The translations under genes were made by a program, and so were the position numbers. From Mastigias papua (taxonomy: Eukaryota; Cnidaria; Scyphozoa; Rhizostomeae; Mastigiidae): a stretch of 64,000 bases of DNA. The notes below the pieces were generated by a model, which had not been told where the DNA came from, searched no databases, and was given only the letters and a program-made list of their open reading frames with translations. Numbering within the stretch: position 1 is the first letter of the stretch; each line of letters starts with the position of its first letter. The stretch lies in contig OZ025271.1 of the NCBI GenBank assembly GCA_964019165.1, positions 7,988,275 to 8,052,274 of the forward strand, given 5' to 3'. Below are positions 43,152 through 56,199 of this stretch, piece by piece.

Positions 43152-45885
43152 TTAAGGTGGCAGTTTATAGTAAAATTGAGAGGTAATCTCAAAATTTGGG
43201 CAAAATTGGAAAAGTCAATTTATGTGTTGTATGATCATTAGTCTATGTGGAAATGCATCAGTTTTTGCCATAGAAAGCAATTTTCACAGTTATTTTGCAA
43301 GTTTTGTAGAAGTAGTACTCCTTCACGACCATAGTAACCAATGTTTGTTGGTTGCTAAGGACGACAAATTGCCCCTTTTCCCTTCCTTGTTGGCCCAGTA
43401 TCCTTAGTTGCGTTGTCCAAGGTCCGTTCCGTACTTTTCCTACCTTTCCTATCCCATGATCCAGTGTTGAGCAGGCCTTTTTGAAGAGTTTATCTGGCTT
43501 TCCTTGCGTGTGCTTTGCTTCGAGGTTTCATCGGACGTAGTGGCATTGTAGTATGATATATCGTAGGAATAATGTTGCATGTCGAGAAGCAGACTTATAG
43601 ATTAGTATGAAGATTGAAAAGACGAGGTTGTATTGGTTAAAAACCCGCGAGACTTTATCGCTGAAAGCATATTAGGCTCAGGTCATACAGTGCTTAGGCC
43701 CATTTGACCATTTTCTAATTGTCTGAAGCTAGAAACGAAGTAGATATCGCATCCAATGACTTTATTGTTAATGTGTCATCAAGTAGATTAGAGAATGCCT
43801 CCATTGATTTGCTCATTGAAGAATCTAGCTACCCAACATTTGCTTTTCAACTCTGTGATACAAGGCTGTTGATAAGGTCCCTTGAGTCTACCCTTATTTG
43901 CCCATATTGCCAGAAAAATGCTACCGTTTTATTAAGACATAGCGATTTAGAGAAAGGAGGACTATCTGAAGGCTGAATGTGCAAATTGCAGCTATAGTAC
44001 ACCCTTCGTGGTTGGTGAATGTGTGGCAAGGGTAGTTGGGTATCAACTGAATTTAGGTTTGATTATGGTATCAGCATCAAAGGGACTTGCATAACTTGAG
44101 AGATTGTGAGTTTCTGGGGCTTCCACCACCTGTATCAAAGAAGGCATACAATGAACTCCTCAAAAAGATTAGACACTCAGCAGTAGAGACCATTGAAAAT
44201 TATACTTGGGGACCTGTAAGCTGAATGGTACTGCTGAGAGAAACCAAAAATTGACACAAATGATAAAATGGAAACCATTATAAATATTGGTCTGACAGTT
44301 GAGGGGGCATGGCAGAAAAGAAGATACACCTGTAGAATTGGTGTTGTCTTTGTCATGGCTCATAAGAGCTGCAGCATTCCCTTAATATGTTATAATGTGG
44401 TTCAGTTACAATGAACATAGACATCATGAAAGGAGAATAAGAATACTCCAGAATATCCACTTCAATATCAAGCAGACAAAATGTGAGACAAACTATTGCT
44501 CCTCATCAAGTGAAATGAACACCATATGTGCCAGTAAAATAATTCTGAAGTCAGTAGAATCCAGATGTGTTACATATAAACCATTTGTTAGGAATTGAGA
44601 CAGCTCTAAATTTTGGAAGGTGAGTGAAGTCCTTGAAGAAAAGTTCAGAGAATAATATCCAGTTCAGAAAGAGGAATGTTTAGGGCATGTTCAAAAGATA
44701 CTTGGTACAGCACCATAGAGAAAGCTTAAAGTTGGATAATGGTTAAGCTACAGTTGGATAATGGTTATGTTTTGAGTGGTAAAAAGTAATTATAGGGTTG
44801 ACAGAAAATATTCAAAATTATTATAGCTTGGTTACAAAGCAGAATTTAGGTAAACAATCAGGAGTCAAGAGTGGCATAAGGACTATTTGCTCTAAGTCAA
44901 AGAAATATATAATTACTTACACTTGTATACAAGTTGAAGTGCAGGGTGAAAGAAGGATGAAAAATATGAATGACAGTCCACTTCTAAGTTTGAAGCCAGG
45001 TGCAAGCAGTTAATGCCACAAAAGTAGATTAGAAATAAAAATAAATGTGACCAGTCATATATCTCAGATGGATTTTGCCTAAAAGCTATCCCTGAGAGTA
45101 GGGAAGGAAGGCAGTAATACCTAACAGCAAAAGGAAAGGGGCAGAAAGCTTATGATCAAAGCAAGAATTAATTACCACAAAACTATTGGCACACAAATGT
45201 TAGACGAGCAAACCCTATGTGTGTATTACTAAAATAAAAGAACAAGAATTAACCCACTCAGTGAAACAATGATTATTTTTTAGCTCAATATGCTGTATCA
45301 GGGCTACTCTAATGAAAATTTGTCACAGATGAAACTTTCAGTGGGTGAAAATTACATTGTCACCATTGCTCATGTTTGGATACTTATTTCTCAAAACATT
45401 GAAATTTGTCATACCCTGGACCTCAACAGCTCTATCTTTGACATGCCAGCCAGTAGGAGGCTGAAACTCGTTCCAAATATGCATTATAGAATGATGTATG
45501 CAATGAACAGACAGTTTATGATAATAGGGGTTTTTGGTGTGTTACCATGGTAACGCCTAGTTTTGGCCATTTCCCACCCATAGCTCCTAATTAGGTAAAT
45601 TCCTTATATTCATTGCATAGCATGTTAGGGGCTTAGTATTCCCTGAAACTTTCAGCTGTATGTAACAGCAATGTGTGAAGATATCATTGTTTTTGTCAAA
45701 GGGGGCTCAACAAATCAAGCGGTGTTTCCATGGTAACAATATTACCCTTGGTTCATTTTCACTGATTAAGATGTGTCATCAACACTAAAGATTACGTGTG
45801 TGAAGTTTCAATGGAATATCCCTATGCAATTGCAATATATCTTGCATTGAAAATTTTGTCTTTTTACTATCAACTGCCACCTTAA
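43152..45885 (+). mobile_element. Dead Mutator-like DNA transposon with terminal inverted repeats
   Basis: The ends are inverted repeats: TTAAGGTGGCAGTTTATAGT on the left, and on the right, reverse-complemented, TTAAGGTGGCAGTTGATAGT. Inside, on +, several broken frames match the Mutator-like transposase domain of animals: a CPYCQKN and CANCSYSTPF cysteine region (about 43890-44010), FLGLPPPVSKKAYNELLKK (about 44113-44169), LTVEGAWQKRRYTCRIGVV (about 44291-44347; usually a D-G-T-W motif, here E-G-A-W) and LTENIQNYYSLVTKQNLG (about 44797-44850). Frameshifts, stops and the D-to-E change mean it is inactive. No clear target-site duplication is visible. Confidence 0.8.
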
Positions 45886-47626
45886 TTGAGAAGTGGATTT
45901 AATTTTGATAACAACGTTTTCGTGCAGTCCTCAGGTTTACACACTGTATATAAATGTATTATCTGTTAGCAGACTTTTGGAATATATTAGTCAACATCGT
46001 ATCCTTCAGTAGCAAGATAGGTATATTGACTCGGAAGCTCAATGAATTTCTACTCGTTTGCTGTTGCAAAAGATTCGTGTCAGTATACCATCTATTCCCA
46101 TGGACGATGGACCTCAAGGGGCCGGAGGGCCTGGAAAAGTGATGTATGGATTGAGGAACGGTAGGGGTTTTATGTCTCCTGATTTTCATTAAATTTTGTG
46201 AAACCAATCTGGTAATACAGCAGAATATTTAGCGTGAATTGGAGAGTGGATTTGCTAAATGGCAGCATTGTTTCCATTGTTATGGAATATACAGTTAGGT
46301 AAAGATGAAACTGTTGGTCACTTTTTCAGGACGCCCCCTCCCCAAGTTAAATTGTCTAGGTGCATAGTTGTCCTGAGGGTTTATTGCCCCTCTTTTTTTA
46401 TAGAAAAAGATACTTTTAAAAACCCAATACTGTAATGTTATGTTTTAAACCATCTTTATAAGTTTTCATTCTTCTGCAATGAATTTAACAAATCAACTTT
46501 GATGCCAGTCACCAAAATTAGATGAAATGGAATAAATGAATAAACCTGTAAAACTGATGCATATTTTTTATACTAAGCCGCAAATGGTGATTTCTAGCAT
46601 CCTCTTTATCTCCAGTTAGTACCTTCTATATAGCTACATTTCTGTCTCTATAACTGAACCGCCCCCCCCCGGCTCCCCCCGATAAGAATATTGCTCTGCC
46701 TAATGCAATGAACTGAATAATGAGCAACAGCCTCTGTTTTTATAGAGTATGCTTATTCCACATACGAGGTAATTGCAATAGATCATCCATAAAATATAAT
46801 TTTGTGTGAGCATGGCAAAGTTCTCATCAAAATCAGGCTGTGCATTGTGCATCAGTGGAAATCCTTTTGTCGCTTCTTCGAATAGATAACATACTTCAGT
46901 CTATGAGTACAAACTGGTTATTTGTTACAAGGATATCAAAGCAAATTCGCAAATGTGAATACGGCTATCAACCATTAATGCAAGTAGGCCCAATTTGCGC
47001 GAAACAATACATTTCCATAGCTTTTGATGCAGGCAAGAAATCTTAGCAAAGGTATCTTGAAATTTTCTCATATGCTTGCAATCTTTCGCATATCTGACGA
47101 GCCTTGATTGCTCCACGTCACGACGACCAGTGAAGCATTTTTGAATTTACAATCTTCAATTTCTGTATCAAAGCCAATAATGTCTAACCGAGGATCATTT
47201 TACATAATCTGCATGAATTGACTGCAATAGTTCATTTTACTACATTCTATATAAGTTATTGTCACATGTTTAATTTACTAGGTTTCGAATTCTTTCCTTC
47301 ATCGTGGGTTATCTTCGTTCGAGGGGGTTTCGTTGTACACTCTTTCTCCATGGGGTTTTTGTGATGAAGGAGACCTGTTCGAGAATTAATATTACCTGTT
47401 ACAATTGAATGTTGCATTCGTTTGTTTGCTGTGTGGCATTTTCTTTTATCATTCTCATCTATATTCCTTCATTCATTTTGTATTCAATGCATATATTCAA
47501 TGCATTTCTGATAATTCGTTTTTTCAAACTGCCTTTGAGAAATTCCCATGGAAAAGGCCATTACCAAGAAAGCCCACCTCAAAAGACACCATACCAGAAC
47601 CTTAAATTTGTGAATAAAGAACTCCG
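45886..47626. other. No supported gene
   Basis: AT-rich intergenic sequence with a poly-C run near 46662-46680. Small ORFs on both strands have no splice context or recognisable domains. Confidence 0.4.
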
Positions 47627-47869
47627 CTATAACTCGAAAAAGCGGGTAACATACTTTAAGCATACTGAAAAGTTTTTTTCTGGACGACACTAGTCAAAAT
47701 CTGAGACGTCGAATAACGACCGAAAGGTGAACTAAAACCGCATCTGACTATATATTTATGTTAACCTATTGTTCGTTATCCAATGTGTCGTTTTATATTC
47801 TGACAAGTGTCTTCCAGAAAATAGCTTGTCAGTATGCTTAAAGTATGTTGCCGTTTTTTCGACCTATAG
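47627..47869 (+). mobile_element. MITE family A, copy 3, both inverted ends present
   Basis: The left end CTATAACTCGAAAAAGCGGG and the right end (reverse complement CTATAGGTCGAAAAAACGGC) are inverted repeats extending about 100 bp with mismatches; both carry ACATACTTTAAGCATACTGA. The internal GACCGAAAGGTGAAC is shared with the copies at 9.85 and 48.2 kb. Confidence 0.85.
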
Positions 47870-48245
47870 TGAACTTTAAATTATCAATACGCCTTTTATG
47901 AAGAAAAAAAGAATCTTTCAATGAGTTTTTTTTGGGAATGAGCCAGATATTTTTATCTGCCCTCAATTGGAATCAGTGGCATAGGAGAATGGCCAGGGGG
48001 CTCTTAGGAATACATTATTTCGGGGAAGTGTCGACAATGGGAAGAAACTATATTGGAAATACCAAATGCAATAGAGCTGGTGAATCTCAAGGAACTATAA
48101 CCAATTACAGCTATTTAGGCAAATGAACTCTAATTTACCCTTTTACGAATCCACATCAATCCATATTAAGTAAATCTATATCTTTATAATTTTCCGATCA
48201 TTGGGCAAGCAAGATCGTCCTTTCATTTAGGTGTTTTGGAATCGG

Positions 48246-48516
48246 TTTACATCAAGACTCAAAACCAAGTCTTGTGTAAACAAAAAGAGTTCGTTTTATC
48301 ACTTGGAATCTTCAAGTAAACAATGGTGACTAGGTGCTAATTGGCCAATCATAGGACCAAATAGACGCATTATTCATCACATCACGTGCACCCGCATCTG
48401 GCTATATATTTCGTTTCACCTTTCGGTCGTTATCCGACCTTCCATACTCTGACGAGTGTCGGACGAAAAAAGCTTTCAGTATGCTTAAAGAATATTCCCG
48501 CTTTTTCGTGCTATAG
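48246..48516 (-). mobile_element. MITE family A, copy 2, inverted relative to copy 1
   Basis: Reverse-complement match along its whole 271 bp to 9852-10122, ending in CGGGAATATTCTTTAAGC-type sequence and CTATAG. It lies only 376 bp from copy 3 and borders the decayed tandem array. Confidence 0.85.
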
Positions 48517-49559
48517 TTAAATGTAAGGGTATATTTTTAGACTGTTTGTATCCCTATGTTCTGCAGACTTTTTTACATGTCTAGTGATCCTATAGACAAC
48601 AAATTTTGAGCTTACTTTAAATATTCTAAGTCACCATATGCTACAGCATATGCACACCTCGATTCACCTCCTAGGCATTCACTATTTAAAACATATTTAT
48701 ACATTCTCCGTCTCCTTATTCCGAAATATACGTACATAGTTATTAAGCCCAGAGATGCCTAATTTTATCAGCAAATTTTAGATATTGTTTATCCCTCTTT
48801 GTCTGTAGCATATGCACGTGTTCACTCGTCCACTATATATAAACTTATAATATAATTACACAATAATCTATTTTAGCGCATTTTTGTACTAAGCTCTTAA
48901 CGACGGTGTTGATAATATGTCCTATTTTCATGCGGATTCAAATATGACTATATATGATTCAAATATGATTCAAATATGATTATATATTTTAAGTTCGTTC
49001 TGGGCATCAATATTCATGAGTATATTCTTGACAGCGTATAGCAATATTAATGATACTCATAAACACTAATTGCCATTGCATGTACAGCTGTTCTCACGTG
49101 CATATTTTATGCAATCTAAAGGTTCAACGGCAGTTACCCATATATTGATATTCTCTAGTTCTCTTAGCATAGGCTCCGAATGTTTAGGAGTCTGATAAGA
49201 TGTATTGTCTGTCAAACTAATTGACCAATCATCATGCAGGATTCCTACAACACATGCGTTCCACAGCTAACTTTATCCCCATTTTACATGCTGATTGGTC
49301 AGTTAGTTTCGGAGAAAGCAGACCTGATTGGAGGCCTTAAAGACTTGACCGCTATGCTGTTCTCCATACATTTCCTGTTGTTGTTGCTGTTGCTGTTATT
49401 TGTGATATATTTATATGATATCAACCTTACCCAATCATTGTTCCTCTTTAGATTTCATCGCGATCAGTTACCTGAGAAGCTGTTCAATACCTCTCTGTAA
49501 GAGTGTCGTTGTACCTTTAACAAGCACATAATCTCACATCAACACCTTTGCATACCTAG

Positions 49560-50700
49560 ACTTGTCTTGAAGTCGACTTTTGATGATAGGTGAGTAATAA
49601 GATGTGAATTAACTCTTTTTATGCTTTTCTCATTGATTCTCTTATATTTATTAAGTATGTCTACATGTTTATATACATTATAGCCTCTATCTTCTTCCAT
49701 ATATATATATATCATTTCTTTCTTTCAATATATATCATTTCTTTTCATTATAATTCATTCATAGTCATTCTTTTTCACAATTTGTCTTCTTCTCACATCA
49801 ACTCATACCATTACTATCTAATCCGCAGTAGACGGCCCCCCTAGTATTTGATTTTTCAAAAAATGCATACAAAGACAATCTTTTTGTAACCCCCTCCAAA
49901 ACCCCTCGCGGTATTTTTCCAACCAGACCCAGAATTTTATGTCGAAAGTAACTCATTGTAACTATTTCGTTATTTGACAAAAAGTTTGTATGAAATGAAT
50001 AATTGCTGTCAGAGGCAACAAAAACGCAGCGGAAAGTTATGCTGATGATTATGAAAATAATAAACGAACACGATGGACACCATGCTTAGTTTGTTAGAAA
50101 ATATGTAGGATTGGCAATAGGGAATTTTTCAACACACAGATGTTTTATAACCAATAAACATATTTGCCTTCTATTCATCCCCATCTATATCAATCCACCT
50201 TGAATAGACATTCACAGTGACATTTTCCAGCCCCCTGTTTAGTACAGCGCCCCACTCCCGCTTAGTAACTTGAACTTTTTCCAACCCCCCGTTTATTGCT
50301 ACCCCCATCTTTTCCGGACTGGAGAGCACTACATTCACATATTCCTAGGCAAAACCACCTCATGGATCAAAATCATTGTTTGGTCCTAAGTTAGTGTTGC
50401 TCAGTACATCTAAACGCCTTGCTAACACTTTTGATACACAATCTAACCCTTGTCATCCTTCAAAAACTACTATGTTATTTCTGTAATATGCAGTTTATAA
50501 ATACGATAAATGTGTAAGTATTAAGTCAGTAAGTTTTCAATCAGAGAGATAGGAGCTGAAAAAGATAACACAAGCATTTCAGTTTGTGCTAACAATATGC
50601 AGACAATTCTACAAATGGCATGATCGGCATGGCATGGCAAATCTATATTTTTAATGAAATTAATAGTCTAAAGTGAAAAGAAACTCAGCTTTAAACAACT
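49560..50700. other. Unique sequence inside the array region; no gene
   Basis: No array units, domains or splice-supported exons were seen. Contains a short TA microsatellite at about 49700. Confidence 0.4.
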
Positions 50701-53700
50701 AAGACAAATACATTCACATGAATTAAAATCTATTTAATGATCAACATGGAGTTTATTTTCATCGCAATGATAATTGCAGATATCAATGTTATCTCATTGA
50801 TGTTATATACCAAAGCATTCCAATCATTTAAAGATATTCCAATTCTCCAAATTTTGAAGAATTTTCATAGCTCTTTTCGTCCCATAGACACTCATATTCA
50901 TGGAGAGAGCTTAGGAAATCTCCTTCTCAATATTCTGAAGAATTTTGCACATGTATCCACGTGTCTACTGGACACTTAAATTTGTGGTCATATTTTAGAC
51001 ATTATAATTCTTCATATAATGCAGAGTTTGCGCATATCCATTTGCTCAATAGACACTGGTGTTTATGTAGATTGTTTACACATTCTCCCTCTCCGTTGTC
51101 TGCATTTTTTGCATGCATCCACTGGTCCCATAGACTCTCATGTTTATGTACATATATTAAAGAATCTTGTAGTGACCCTAAACACCGCCAATAAAACCTT
51201 CAAATTGGACTTTGTTTCATCATCCATTCACAAGCGGCCATTCCGTTTTTGCCATGTCATCCAAAGTCACTTCACATTTGGATATCATCCTCAAATCATC
51301 CCCATCATCACATCACACAGGCCATTACTTTTCTTTTGTTTATCTCACCTAGCCATTTGGCTTACTCAGCAAGCATCTGTCTTTATACCATTACAAATTT
51401 ACTTGACAAAATTACTTACTACTATCACTTATAACCTAGATTACATACATGACAAGAACGATACCTCTGGGAACAATAACTATGACTACCCCGGGGCCAT
51501 GACACAATAAAACAGTAAAGACGGCATGGAATCACCATATCTTGCCATTAACTATGAGCAATCATTTACTTGCATTGTCTCCATTTAAATTAATATTTCA
51601 AATGGTTGTTATGTTTAGAAATTGGGTTTCACGTTACTTGCAAGGTATTGTAATTCGATTAAGAAGTAAAAGCTACCATAAAACATCTTTCTACAGTTAT
51701 TTAGCAATCCATACGTAATGCTTCATCATCAGTATTTTTTCATATGTATTGGTAAAGTCATGTGCAATAGTCAGTCAGTAAATCATTTCGTTAACTCATC
51801 ATAGCGTAAATCTAGCTCTATGTTCACTGCATGTTAAATAGTGATAAGCGCCATCAACGAGGAGAGGTTGCTTACCATCATCATTGATTTTTTATATTCC
51901 ATAAATCTAATCATCTATGTTCTATGGAATGTGGACATGTCCTGTTGTCCATTAGAACATTCACCTTTATGTAAATAGCTATTAAACTATAAGTTGTCAT
52001 ATTCTGTAGAATTCGAACATTTCATCCATTTGTTTAATAAAGACTTTTTTATTGTGATGGTTTAGACTTTCTAATTCATCACATTCTGCAAATTTTCTAA
52101 ATACCCTTTTGCCCAATAGACACTCAAATCTTTCAAATATCCATTTTAAATAATAGATACTCATCTTTTTATGCAGATAGTTTAGACATTCTAATTCGTC
52201 ATGTTCTGCACAATTTGCACCTTATCCATTTCTCACATAAACACTCATTTTTAAGCACATATTTTTTGATATTCCATTTCATCATATTCTCCATGCGCAT
52301 TTCCATTCGTCTCATTCAGCCCTCATTTTTATGTGCATTTATATGACATTATGTCTCTCCATATTCAACAGAATTTTCACTGATTTATTTGCCCAATAGA
52401 TGCCCACCTTTACGTAGATAGTTTACACACTCTAGCTCTTCATAGTCTGTAGAATTTTTATAAATCCATTTGTCCAATAAGCTCTCTTTTTCTATATCCA
52501 TTCATTGTAATGTGCATATATTAGACAATTTCCTTTTAGATATTCTACCTCTTTTGCATTTATGCATTACTCAAATACACGTTGCTTGTTACCTGACTTG
52601 CTTATTCACTATGATTCAATAGACATTCATATTTAGTTCAATTCTTTTAGACATTCTAAATCTTAAGGTTTTACATCATTTTCAACGTTCAATAGACATT
52701 GCCCATCTCCATTTTCAACACAATTTGCATGTATCAATTCTTCTCATTCAGAGTCATTTATATGCGAATTATTTAGACATTCTAATTCTTCATATTCTGC
52801 AGAATTTTCACACACATCTATTCATCCCATAGACACTCATTTTTATTAAGATAGCTTAGACATTCTCCTCTTTCACATTCTGCAGATATTTCATGTATCC
52901 ACCTGCCAAATAGACAATTATTTATCTGGGCAGTTTTTAGACATTCAAGTTCTTCCTATCATGAAGATTTTACATTTGTCTGGTTGTTCAACAGACTCAC
53001 TACTTTTCACAATTACTAAACAGTCTATTTGTTCACTTTCTGTAGAATTTCAAACATTATGTCGTCTCACAGACCACTCACTTTTATAGTGGTAGTTTAG
53101 ACATTCTCCTCCTCCACATTCTGCAGAAGTAGCACATAACTAGTCATCCAGCAGAGTCTTATTTTTGTGAGCCTATTTTAGGAATTCCTTGTGATGTATA
53201 GGTCTTAAATACTTTGTGCATGTATAGGTCTTCAATAGGCATCCTCATATATAGTCCAAGTCTTCACCTTCTGTGGAACTTTCAAATATCCCGTTGTCAC
53301 TATGTAGATACATTAAATATTCTCATTCTTTAATGTCATCTTATTTATTTACTTATTATCATGCTCTATTACCTTTATCATCTTTATCTAGAGTTTTAAG
53401 ATATTCTAATTCTACATATTTCGGAACATTTTTAAACATTTATTCGTCCCATTACTTATTTTATTCTGTAGACAATCAGTTATATGTCTATATATTTGAC
53501 ATTCTAATCCTTGATACTCTTCAAGGAATCCACCCATCCATTTGATCTATAGACACTAGTTTTATGTGGAAATTTTACACATTCTTCTTCTCCATATTCT
53601 GCAGAATTTGTTTGTACCCATATGTCCCATAAACACTCATATTGAAGTGCATAGGTGCGAGAAGGCACTTCTCGATATTATGCAGAATTTGCACATACCA

Positions 53701-55720
53701 TATGTTCCATTAGACACTCACCTTTATGTAGACAATTGTGGCATTCTAATTTTCCATAGTCGCGCATGTCATCCATTCTTTCAATAGATACGTTGTCTTA
53801 TGTTAATTGTTTTGACATTGTAATGTGCCAGTTTTCAATACACAATCATTTGTATGCAAATAGTTTACACATTCTACGTCTTCATGTTCTGCAGAATTTG
53901 CAAATATCTTCTCGTCTATTAGACGCTTATGTTTCTGTATATAGTTTGTGCATTCTAATTGTTCAACTTCTATGGACTTTACCTATATCCCATTTATTAG
54001 GTAATCTCGTTTTAGATATTCCACCTCCTTTGCAATATCCAATACAATGCCTATATCCTTTGTTTTATAGACAATCATTTCTATGTGTACATATTACATA
54101 TTCTCCTTATTCATATTCTGCAGAATATTCTGTCTATATCCCTTCATTTAATTGATCATCATTTGTAGATGATTATGTCTAAGAGGAGGACTTACAATTT
54201 AGAAGGGCTGCCAACTATCTGCCCCAATGAAAAAGAAGGTCGGTCAGTATGCATCATTGTTTGCGATGTTCATCGTTTTCTAGTCACATTGCCAGTATCA
54301 TACCCAGAAGGGTGTTTGTCTAGGGGGGCACAGTTTGTTATTACAAATCTGCAAGGCAGCTCAGGGATTTTGTGAGAAGACTGATATCTTGTTTTAATGA
54401 CATAGGAGGACCCATCATGTTTGGGTTCAAAGTGACAGAAAATTTCATGAAAATGCATTTAACTCTCTAGATCTCTCTAGAGTATCTATCAGACGAAGTG
54501 ACATTTGCAAATTCTAGAGAAAGGTGAGAAATTGAGTCTGTAGACTATTTACTACATATATGATAAACAAAAATGATAAATATATATGCTATCTATATAG
54601 GAATGAGAATGAATAAAGACGAAGACAGTTCAATAGCTTCATATCCATTGGTTCAATAGACACCTATGTTTATGGTGATAGTTTTCAAATTCTAATTGTT
54701 CACTTTCTGCGGAATTTTCGCAGATCTTCTAACAGACACTCAATTGTATGTATATAGCACAGGTCCAGTTGTATAGCACACATCGATTTGCACATATCCA
54801 TTTGAGCAATAGGCATGATTATGTACATAATTCAGATGGTAAGGCTTGATTTTTGCTGAAGATACACAGATCTTTTCGTCTAATTGACACTGCATTGTAT
54901 GTATATAGTTTCGATGTTAGAACTTACAAGACTCTGAAGAAAATAGATAATTGATATTCATTATTGTGTGCATATGCTATACAATCTAATTTGCTAAGTT
55001 CTACAGACTTAAGAAATTTCCATAACTTCTTGTTGCATTCTTCTCCGCTTACATGCATTAGATAGTCTACATGTTTGTATTCTACAAAACTTCTACCTTT
55101 CCATACTGTACATATGCTTTTATTTAGATAGTTTACACATTCCACTTCATTATATTCTGCTGGTTGACATACATTCTTCTATGCATAGTCTGCACTTTGA
55201 ATTTCTTCAAATTTTACAAAACATAAACATATCTTCTCCTCCACAAGAGACTCATTTTTATGTAGATTCTTACGCATTCGAGTTTTTCACATTCACCCAA
55301 TGTACAGTCATTTGTATGCAAATAGTTTAAACATTCCAATTCTCTATTTTCCCACAAGAGGCGCACAAGTCATGACATTTATTTCAATGTGTATATTTTA
55401 CACAATCTGGTTCCAGATATTCAGCAGAAAGTGCATGTAATTATTAAGTTGTCCAGTATACATTCATTCTTATTTCATATGATTCCTCGTGATTTGCGGA
55501 ATTATCTAATATACACTCACCCCATCGATACCCGATTCAACATCTCCTCCACATTATGCAGCATTTAAGAATGTTCAGTACTGGATTTCTGAGACCTAGG
55601 AGCGTCGATATGTCATGTGACATTAAAATTCTTATATTAACGCAGATCAATAATCACTTTTACCTAAGAGGTATAGATGTCTTATGGTAACATATGTAGT
55701 AAAGTGTTAGGTTTGTGTAG

Positions 55721-55721
55721 A

Positions 55722-55803
<82 letters not shown>

Positions 55804-55865
55804 GTGTCTGTGTGTCTGGCTGTCTGTCTGTCTGTCTGGCTGTCTGTCTGTCTATCTGTCGGTCG

Positions 55866-55902
<37 letters not shown>
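55721..55902. repeat. (CTGT)n tetranucleotide microsatellite
   Basis: About 180 bases of TCTG/CTGT with a few substitutions (GTGTGTCTG, GGCTG, GGTCGGTC) lie within the decayed array. ORFs of Cys-Leu-Ser-Val or Asp-Arg-Gln-Thr are artefacts. Confidence 0.97.
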
Positions 55903-55903
<1 letters not shown>

Positions 55904-56199
55904 TAAACAACGTAGAGTTACGCACATATGATTAGAGTCTTTCTATGGAAATCTTAAGGAAGTTTCAGTGCTGAGCTCAAGGACAAGTTAAGAGAGCTGC
56001 AGCATTTCGGAAAATAAATTTTCTAAAATAAACTTTCTTAACTAAATTGTGTATTAAACCTTTTATAGACTTTCCCATTTATGAGCATATTTTTGAAATT
56101 ATAACTCTTCATTTTCTACTGTACATATACACATGTTATTTTATTCCATTAACACCCTTTTATATGAGCATATATTAGACATTCTAAAATTCCATATTT

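Larger units (their letters stand above)
48540..56190. repeat. Decayed tandem array, unit about 81-84 bp
   Basis: A recurring unit reads roughly TTTAGACATTCTAATTCTTC, ATATTCTGCAGAATTTGCAC, ATATCCATTTGTCCCATAG, ACACTCATTTTTATGTACAT. Spacings measured between equivalent GCAG/GAAG positions (for example 50856, 50937, 51021, 51102; also 52799, 52882, 52963) are 81-84 bp. Clear units lie at 48540-48900, 50800-51160 and 51900-56190, separated by unrelated sequence; a gag-free gap at 51170-51900 is the largest. Unit identity is low. Several + ORFs (51019-51510, 53566-53787, 53766-54155) read through units as peptides like HILQNL and PIDTH.YVD because 81 and 84 are multiples of three. Confidence 0.8.

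Noticed and set aside
51019..51510. 163-codon + ORF as a gene
   Set aside because: Its first part reads through array units and the rest is low-quality text; better explained by the decayed tandem repeat.
55677..55931. Cys-Leu-Ser-Val and Asp-Arg-Gln-Thr repeat ORFs
   Set aside because: They are the (CTGT)n microsatellite.
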